DNA from: Gelidibacter sp039916245
Lineage (GTDB): Bacteria > Bacteroidota > Bacteroidia > Flavobacteriales > Flavobacteriaceae
Reading direction: 5' to 3'
Length of the DNA stretch: 11,701 nt
Assembly (NCBI RefSeq): GCF_039916245.1
Contig: NZ_JBDSLS010000092.1
Span: 1-11,701 of the forward strand
The stretch's first letter is position 1, and every line of letters begins with the position of its first letter. A model generated the notes under the pieces. It did not search any database. It saw nothing but the letters and a program-made list of their open reading frames with translations, and had not been told where the DNA came from. The position numbers and the translations under genes are program-made. Below are positions 7,683 through 11,701 of this stretch, one piece after another.

Positions 7683-7709
7683 CGCTCCCAGAGGGTTTTA
7701 CGTATTTAC
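7683..7709 (+). repeat. Hairpin-type repeat, degenerate copy
   Basis: CGCTCCCAGAGGGTTTTACG and the following TATTTAC align with 7781-7808 (CGCTC.CAGAG..., then TTTACGTATTT.C). The long stem of the other copy has been lost here; only CCC-AGA-GGG can pair. Confidence 0.65.
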
Positions 7710-7778
7710 ATGTCCGATAGCAGGGGCGATATTTTTTGTCTATCATACCTGTGTTCTATCCGCCATGTTCTCAACGGG

Positions 7779-7808
7779 CACGCTCGCAGAGCGTGTTTAC
7801 GTATTTGC
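7779..7808 (+). repeat. Hairpin-type repeat with 7-bp perfect stem
   Basis: CACGCTC (7779-7785), a 3-base loop GCA, and GAGCGTG (7789-7795) form a perfect stem, followed by TTTACGTATTTGC. The tail is shared with the copy at 7683-7709, about 98 bp away in the same orientation. There is no T-tract directly after the stem on either strand, so it is not a typical intrinsic terminator. It resembles a short extragenic palindrome. Confidence 0.7.
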
Positions 7809-7892
7809 GAACATTACATTCATTATGAGGTTAATTTATGTCTCCCATCTTAAAGTCTATCATCTATATTCTATTCTCTTTATTTTCTATTT

Positions 7893-8561
7893 CTAGTTTT
7901 CAAAAACATACTTAATAATATTCGCGCCCATTTTCAATGCTCTTTCCCGAACTTCAAAAGGATCGTTGTGGACTTCTTCATCTTCCCAGCCGTTTCCTAG
8001 ATCGGTTTCATAAGTAAATAACAGGATCAAGCGGTCGTTTTCAAAAATACCGAAGGCTTGAGGTCTTTTACCATCGTGCTCATGAATTTTGGGTAAGCCT
8101 TCAGTAAATTTGAAAGCAGAACTAAAAATAGGATGCGTTTTTGGTAATTCGACCAACTCCTTGTTGGGAAAAACTTTTTTCAGCTCCTTCACAAGATAAG
8201 GTTGCATGCCGTAATTGTCATCAATATGTAAGAATCCACCAGATAAAAGATAATTCCTTAAGTTTTCAATATCGTTCTCGCTAAAAAACACATTACCGTG
8301 TCCCGTCATATGCAGGAAGGGATATTGGAATATTTCAGGACTATCGGGCTCGACCGTTTGTGGTTTGGAATTGATTTTGGTGTTAATATTGGCATTACAG
8401 AAAGTAATTAAGTTTGGCAAAGAGGTTGGATTTCCATACCAATCGCCGCCGCCTTTATACTTTAAAACGGCAATTTCCTGGGCATAACCTGTGGCATTTA
8501 CGCAAATGGTAAAAACCAAAAGCGCAATAAAATGTATTGATATTTTAAAACTGAATGTCAT
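7893..8561 (-). CDS. Exported DUF4159 domain protein
   Basis: A 222-aa protein of the DUF4159 family (PF13709), whose fold is class I glutamine-amidotransferase-like; its biochemical role is unknown. Residues 1-27 form a signal peptide (short polar start, hydrophobic FIALLVFTICV, then ATGYA before QE), so the mature protein is periplasmic. Conserved-looking stretches include YKGGGDWYGNP (35-45), HMTGHGN (84-90), GGFLHIDDNYG (108-118), HPIF (143-146) and GWEDEEVHND (191-200). It is single-domain with no membrane helix after the signal. I expect it to follow rsmE directly in related genomes; here 1.3 kb of repeats separates them. The ATG at 8561 is the only start that keeps the signal peptide. 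It lies four bases after a TACTTTTG. Confidence 0.85.
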   Translation of the reverse strand: MTFSFKISIHFIALLVFTICVNATGYAQEIAVLKYKGGGDWYGNPTSLPNLITFCNANINTKINSKPQTVEPDSPEIFQYPFLHMTGHGNVFFSENDIENLRNYLLSGGFLHIDDNYGMQPYLVKELKKVFPNKELVELPKTHPIFSSAFKFTEGLPKIHEHDGKRPQAFGIFENDRLILLFTYETDLGNGWEDEEVHNDPFEVRERALKMGANIIKYVFEN

Positions 8562-8565
8562 GTGT

Positions 8566-8573
8566 CAAAAGTA
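8566..8573 (-). promoter_or_regulatory. Possible -7 element before DUF4159 gene
   Basis: On the minus strand TACTTTTG matches the Bacteroidota -7 consensus TAnnTTTG and sits 4 bases before the ATG, which would give an almost leaderless mRNA. No TTTG or TTG lies 17-21 bases upstream, so the call is weak. Confidence 0.3.
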
Positions 8574-8589
8574 TAAATAAAAAAAGTAA

Positions 8590-8748
8590 TGTCCGGTAAA
8601 AGAATCAAGACCACTGCGTTGATAGAACATAGAATATAGACTTGTGCCGTAAAGCATTGAAAGCTTTGGGTTTAAAATTTAAGGTCTCTCAAATTTCGCG
8701 ATTTATATAAGCATTTGTGGTAAAGAATAGAAGAAGTGTATAGTTGAA
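8590..8748 (+). repeat. Dispersed ~155-bp repeat, copy B
   Basis: This matches 4146-4304 in the same orientation (shared blocks listed there). It lacks the 23-bp CTTCGAC block and has about 20 extra bases (around 8626-8648, including GAATATAGACTTGTGCCG). It is immediately followed by the tandem 360-bp units. The starts of those units (AAGAACCAAGCC...AAAACATTGAA) look like a shortened relative of this element (AAGAATCAAGAC...AAAGCATTGAA), so the two repeat types may share an origin. Confidence 0.8.
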
Positions 8749-8749
8749 T

Positions 8750-9107
8750 ATTAGAATTAAGAACCAAGCCTGATACCATAAAACATTGAACAATTTTAAG
8801 AAGAGATGTCGCTCCTCTGGAGCTTATTGTCCATCTATCTATTACATTTAATCTATTAATATGGCGCTCCTATGGAGCTATGAAGATTAAGGAAAATATC
8901 ATGTTGATTTAAATTTCTCTTTGCGACCTTAGCGGAAAACCATTGCGAACATTGCGTTTAAATAAAAGCTTGATGGTTTAAACGGAAAGAACACAAAGTC
9001 CAGCGCAAGGGACGCAATGAAAATGACACTTCGACAAGCTCAGTGGCCGCTACTTTGACAGGCACAGTGGCCGTTGCTTACTTCGACCGAGCTCAGTACA
9101 AGTTGTT
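8750..9107 (+). repeat. Composite tandem repeat, unit 1 (358 bp)
   Basis: Begins ATTAGAATTAAGAACCAAGCC. In order it contains hairpin GCTCC-TCT-GGAGC (8811-8823), hairpin GCTCC-TAT-GGAGC (8866-8878), a long imperfect inverted repeat made of TTGCGACCTTAGCG-like words (8914-8962 against 8977-9023), CTTCGACAAGCTCAG (9029-9043), a degenerate ACTTTGACAGGCACAG (9052-9067) and CTTCGACCGAGCTCAG (9081-9096). By eye about nine bases in ten match unit 2. No frame is conserved and no transposase is present. Confidence 0.88.
8914..9023. repeat. Long imperfect inverted repeat in unit 1
   Basis: The left arm (CTTTGCGACCTTAGCG...CATTGCGAACATTGCGTTTAAA) is roughly the reverse complement of the right arm (TTTAAACGGAAAGAACACAAAGTC, then CAGCGCAAGGGACGCAATG). 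The homologous arms in unit 2 are 9272-9320 and 9335-9380. The arms themselves consist of tandem ~16-base TTGCGACC-type words; I recall such words as common in Bacteroidota intergenic DNA. Confidence 0.6.
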
Positions 9108-9469
9108 ATTAGAATTAAGAATCAAGCCTTAAACCATAAAGCATTAAACAATTTTAAGAAGAGATGACGCTCCTCTGGAGCTTATTTTCCATCTATCTAT
9201 TACATTTAATCTATTAATATGGCACTCCTATGGAGCTATAAAGATTAAGGGAAATCTCATGTTGATTTAAATTTCTCTTTGCGACCTTAGCGAAAAACCA
9301 TTGCGACCTTTGCGTTTAAATAATAGTTTGATGATTTAACAGCAAAGTACGCCAAGTCCAGCGCAAGGGACGCAATAAAACTGACACTTCGACAAGCTCA
9401 GTGGCCAATACTTTGACAAGCTAAGTTAGTGTTAGTCGTTTGCTTCGACCAAGCTCAGTACAAGTCGCT
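9108..9469 (+). repeat. Composite tandem repeat, unit 2 (362 bp)
   Basis: Same order of parts as unit 1: GCTCC-TCT-GGAGC (9169-9181), a damaged second hairpin ACTCC-TAT-GGAGC (9224-9236), the TTGCGACC-type inverted repeat (arms 9272-9320 and 9335-9380), CTTCGACAAGCTCAG (9387-9401), a degenerate middle copy and CTTCGACCAAGCTCAG (9443-9458). The changed stem base at 9224 has no compensating change in its partner. Confidence 0.88.
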
Positions 9470-9596
9470 ATTAGAATTAAGAACCAAGCCTGAAACCCTA
9501 AAACATTGAACAATTTTGAAAAGAGATGTCGCTTCTCTTGAGCTTTTCGTCTATCTATAACATTTCATCTATTAATATGGCGCTCCTATGGAGCTT
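9470..9596 (+). repeat. Composite tandem repeat, unit 3 (truncated)
   Basis: Only the first ~127 bp of the unit are kept. The first hairpin is decayed (GCTTC-TCT-TGAGC, 9531-9543). The second is intact (GCTCC-TAT-GGAGC, 9582-9594) and lies in a 29-bp stretch (9567-9595) identical to unit 1 at 8851-8879. Similarity ends abruptly after GGAGCT. Confidence 0.8.
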
Positions 9597-9654
9597 CTCT
9601 GAATAAGAAATTGCTCTTTAGATGAGTTGAAATTTAAATGGGATTTACTTTCTA

Positions 9655-9671
9655 TAATAATAATAATAATA
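9655..9671. repeat. (TAA)n microsatellite
   Basis: Five TAA repeats plus TA, directly beside the GCCAC hairpin. Confidence 0.8.
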
Positions 9672-9684
9672 GCCACAGCGTGGC
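9672..9684. repeat. Small hairpin GCCAC-AGC-GTGGC
   Basis: A 5-bp GC-rich perfect stem with a 3-base loop, in the same style as the GCTCC hairpins. It is isolated in AT-rich DNA with no T-tract. Confidence 0.6.
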
Positions 9685-9719
9685 GACATCTTAATAGAAA
9701 ATATAGATTATCGCATTTG

Positions 9720-9735
9720 AGCTCCAGAGGAGCGA
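9720..9735 (-). repeat. Inverted copy of the GCTCC hairpin
   Basis: AGCTCCAGAGGAGCGA is the exact reverse complement of TCGCTCCTCTGGAGCT at 8809-8824. The flanks do not match, so only the hairpin core has been re-used in the opposite orientation. Confidence 0.7.
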
Positions 9736-9853
9736 TATATAATTAATGTGTAAACAGCAGATTATATATACAAACGATTAGAAATCAATAGTATCTTTTT
9801 TATTGCCTCATAATACTTGTTTATAGAGACTTAATCTAATTTACATAAAGTAT

Positions 9854-10558
9854 TTATTCATTACAAAAAGTAACGCTATGACAAGCAACAATAGCAGCAG
9901 TTTCTGTTCGTAAGCGTGTATTTCCCAAGGTCACAGGTTTGAATCCTGAGGCTATGGCTAATTTGATTTCAGCAGAACTAAAATCACCTTCAGGGCCAAT
10001 TAATATGAGCACATCAGCACTGGGCTGTAATGCGTTTTTTAAAGATGTTCTTTCTGTTTCTTCGCAATGCGCGATAAATTTTTGACCGTAGAAAGGATGA
10101 GCCACGAAATCGCTAAAAGAAATCGCTTCCTGCAGTTCTGGCATATAATAATGCAGCGATTGCTTCATGGCCGACTGTAGAATTTTCTCAAAACGATCAT
10201 TTTTAATGGCCTTTCGTTCACTATGGTCGCATATAATAGGGGTGATGGTGTCCACACCAATCTCTGTAGCTTTTTCTAAAAACCATTCGTAGCGATCGTT
10301 CATTTTTGTTGGTGCTACTGCTAGATGCACTTTATAATTTCGAGAAGGTTCAAAGGATTTGGAAAGAATAATCGCAGTACAGTTTTTTAAGTCTGCAATT
10401 GTAATTTCTGCAGTAAAGAGCCAACCTTTGCCATTGGTAATTTGAAGTTGGTCGCCACTGCTTTTACGAAGCACTTTGACGATATGTCGGCTTTCGTCTT
10501 TTGTAAAAGAAATTTGAGTGGTTAATTCGTCGAGATCTGGGTTATAAAAAAGCTGCAT
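9854..10558 (-). CDS. rsmE: 16S rRNA m3U1498 methyltransferase RsmE
   Basis: A 234-aa SPOUT methyltransferase that uses SAM to methylate N3 of U1498 in 16S rRNA in the small subunit. The N-terminal PUA-like domain spans about residues 1-70 (H25-containing ESRHIVKVLR). The C-terminal knot carries APTKMNDRYEWFLEKATEIG (82-101), IGPEGDFSSAE (187-197) and LGNTRLRTETA (211-221), the signature of the family. The length is normal. It starts 16 bases after tsaD on the same strand, so the two are very likely co-transcribed from the tsaD promoter. Downstream lies the 1.3-kb repeat tract. Confidence 0.94.
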   Translation of the reverse strand: MQLFYNPDLDELTTQISFTKDESRHIVKVLRKSSGDQLQITNGKGWLFTAEITIADLKNCTAIILSKSFEPSRNYKVHLAVAPTKMNDRYEWFLEKATEIGVDTITPIICDHSERKAIKNDRFEKILQSAMKQSLHYYMPELQEAISFSDFVAHPFYGQKFIAHCEETERTSLKNALQPSADVLILIGPEGDFSSAEIKLAIASGFKPVTLGNTRLRTETAAIVACHSVTFCNE

Positions 10559-10574
10559 TGTTGCGTCTGTATGA

Positions 10575-11597
10575 TTAAATTTTAAGTCGAGAAGAAGCCG
10601 TTACGTTTTGTTGGGCAAAATCGCCTTCCAAAAACTTCAAATAGCCAACAATGGCAATCATGGCGGCGTTATCTGTGGTAAATTCAAATTTAGGAACATA
10701 AGTGGTCCATCCAAATTTTTCTTCGCCATCTTTCAACGCTTGCCTAATACCCGTATTTGCTGAAACGCCACCGCCAATGGCAATATGGGTGATGCCCGTT
10801 TCTTTTGTTGCAAGTTTTAACTTATCAATCAAAATTCCGATAATCGTGTATTGAATAGATGCGCAAATATCATTTAAGTTTTCCTCAATAAAATTAGGAT
10901 TGGCCTTTGTTTCCTTCTGAATGAAATAAAGAATGGCCGTTTTTAATCCAGAAAAACTGAAATTTAGTCCATCAACTTTTGGCTTGGTAAACTTGAAAGC
11001 CTTCGGATTCCCTAGTTTTGCGCGTTTGTCAATTTCTGGACCTGCAGGATAACCGAGACCCAATATTTTTCCGCTTTTATCAAAAGCTTCCCCGACGGCA
11101 TCATCGATCGTTTCGCCAATCACTTCCATTTCAAAATGAGACTTGACTTTTACGATTTGCGTATGTCCGCCAGAAATCGTCATTCCCAAAAACGGAAAAG
11201 GCGGCTTGCTAAATCCTTCTTCATCAATAAAATGCGCTAAAATATGGGCTTGCATGTGATTGACGTCAATCAATGGAATATTTAAACCGTAGGCCATCGA
11301 TTTGGCAAATGAGGTGCCAACCAATAGCGAACCCATTAAACCAGGACCTCGCGTAAAGGCAATAGCACTCAGTTGGGATTGATCCACATTGGCCTTTTGC
11401 AATGCTTGATGCACCACAGGAACAATGTTTTGTTGATGGGCTCTTGAGGCTAATTCTGGCACCACGCCACCATAGGCTTCATGAATTTTTTGACCCGCAA
11501 CAACATTACTTAAAATTTTGCCGTTAAGCATTACGGAAGCAGCAGTGTCATCACATGAAGACTCAATTGCAAGTATATAAATATTTTGTGTAGCCAT
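10575..11597 (-). CDS. tsaD: tRNA N6-threonylcarbamoyladenosine transferase TsaD
   Basis: Catalytic ASKHA-fold subunit that transfers the threonylcarbamoyl group to A37 of ANN-decoding tRNAs, working with TsaB and TsaE in the cytoplasm. The 340-aa length is typical. Visible motifs are AIESSCDDTAASV (10-22), the metal-binding HMQAH (H114, H118), ISGGHTQIV (141-149), GEAFDK (169-174), GYPAGPEID (182-190), IGGGVSAN (274-281) and TTDNAAM (D309 as third metal ligand). The first codon ATG at 11597 gives the usual short N-terminus. A consensus promoter lies about 40 bases upstream, and rsmE follows after 16 bases. Confidence 0.96.
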   Translation of the reverse strand: MATQNIYILAIESSCDDTAASVMLNGKILSNVVAGQKIHEAYGGVVPELASRAHQQNIVPVVHQALQKANVDQSQLSAIAFTRGPGLMGSLLVGTSFAKSMAYGLNIPLIDVNHMQAHILAHFIDEEGFSKPPFPFLGMTISGGHTQIVKVKSHFEMEVIGETIDDAVGEAFDKSGKILGLGYPAGPEIDKRAKLGNPKAFKFTKPKVDGLNFSFSGLKTAILYFIQKETKANPNFIEENLNDICASIQYTIIGILIDKLKLATKETGITHIAIGGGVSANTGIRQALKDGEEKFGWTTYVPKFEFTTDNAAMIAIVGYLKFLEGDFAQQNVTASSRLKI

Positions 11598-11635
11598 TAA
11601 TCTATATTAGGCACAATAATTGTTAATTTTGGCTT

Positions 11636-11664
11636 CAAAGTTATAACTTTTCAAACGTATCAAA
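11636..11664 (-). promoter_or_regulatory. Bacteroidota-type promoter for tsaD-rsmE
   Basis: Read on the minus strand: TTTG, 17 bases, then TAACTTTG, an exact fit to the housekeeping Bacteroidota consensus TTTG-N17-23-TAnnTTTG. The expected start site leaves a leader of roughly 30 bases before the tsaD ATG. Confidence 0.75.
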
Positions 11665-11701
11665 AAACTTTTAAAAATAGCATCTAAAATTGTGGCAATA
11701 A
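11647..11701 (+). CDS. Possible N-terminus of a divergent membrane-anchored gene
   Basis: After an in-frame TAA at 11644 this frame stays open to the right edge and reads LFKRIKKLLKIASKIVAI, a basic amphipathic start running into hydrophobic residues, like the cytoplasmic lead of a membrane anchor. I recall that tsaD in Flavobacteriia often stands divergent to a tamB-like gene, which begins this way. However, there is no ATG: only GTG at 11692 or rare ATT/ATA/ATC codons are available. Very short evidence, so low confidence. Confidence 0.25.

Larger units (their letters stand above)
7638..7892. other. Repeat-rich spacer between DUF4159 gene and minisatellite
   Basis: No gene supported. It holds the two related hairpin elements described separately (7683-7808) and then a pyrimidine-rich run (about 7840-7895) made of variants of TCTATCATCTATATTCTATT. 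Related words occur as GATAGAAC...ATAGAC at 8621-8640 and, in reverse complement, at 7739-7760. A 65-codon frame across 7656-7853 starts at GTG and follows the repeats, so it is not called. Confidence 0.55.
9597..9853. other. Spacer between truncated unit and rsmE
   Basis: No gene supported. It contains a (TAA)5 microsatellite at 9655-9671, then a perfect small hairpin GCCAC-AGC-GTGGC at 9672-9684 and an inverted GCTCC hairpin at 9720-9735. The last 100 bases are AT-rich and plain except for AATACTT (9812-9818) and its complement AAGTATT (9848-9854). Their 29-base loop makes them a poor terminator candidate for the rsmE transcript. Confidence 0.6.

Noticed and set aside
7656..7853. 65-codon frame on the + strand starting at GTG
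   Set aside because: It runs over the two hairpin repeats and shows no domain, hydrophobic segment or start context; its two similar arginine-rich stretches simply translate the repeated DNA.
8750..9596. CRISPR array
   Set aside because: Units are ~360 bp and contiguous with no unique spacers between short identical repeats, and no cas genes are nearby.
8562..9853. Insertion sequence or degraded transposon
   Set aside because: No transposase frame or remnant, no terminal inverted repeats bounding the tract and no target-site duplication could be seen. A non-autonomous element remains possible and is kept as a finding.
9812..9854. Intrinsic terminator of the tsaD-rsmE operon
   Set aside because: The inverted repeat has a 7-bp AT-rich stem, a 29-base loop and no T-tract after it, and it overlaps the stop codon of rsmE.

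Overview
The window looks like a chromosomal segment of a marine-type Flavobacteriaceae (Bacteroidota) genome. The reasons are an AT-rich composition, protein families typical of that group (DUF4159, PG_1098/THUMP-like methyltransferase, ligase-associated DEXH helicase), almost no recognisable Shine-Dalgarno sequences, and one textbook Bacteroidota promoter (TTTG-N17-TAnnTTTG) in front of tsaD. The genus cannot be fixed from sequence reading alone.

Region 1 (1-4083, + strand) is a tightly overlapped DNA-repair operon: the C-terminal two thirds of an ATP-dependent DNA ligase, a ligase-associated Lhr-like DEXH helicase that apparently starts at TTG inside the ligase stop codon, and the metallophosphoesterase PdeM joined by an ATGA overlap. 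The fourth usual member, a ligase-associated exonuclease, would lie upstream of the window. Region 2 (4084-4601) carries a dispersed repeat, one very small membrane-protein gene (45 aa) and the convergent junction with the next cluster.

Region 3 (4602-11597, all - strand, read right to left) is a translation and RNA-modification neighbourhood: tsaD (t6A37 of tRNA), rsmE (m3U1498 of 16S rRNA), a secreted DUF4159 protein, a TrmH/SpoU-family RNA methyltransferase, an AI-2E/PerM-family membrane protein and a THUMP-like class I methyltransferase. A divergent gene may begin at the extreme right edge.

The most unusual part is non-coding. The two long gaps inside region 3 (7507-7892 and 8562-9853), plus the gap after pdeM, are packed with repeats: a ~360-bp composite unit present 2.4 times in tandem (8750-9596), a ~155-bp element present once on each side of the cluster (4146-4304 and 8590-8748), three perfect copies of CTTCGACAAGCTCAG, many small hairpins with 5-7 bp stems and 3-base loops, and a minisatellite directly abutting the trmH-like start codon. 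One copy of the 155-bp element carries a 23-bp block containing CTTCGACAAGCTCAG that the other lacks, so repeats appear nested. I see no transposase, CRISPR array, tRNA or rRNA. The genes look ordinary and vertically inherited; the repeats are the part worth a second look.
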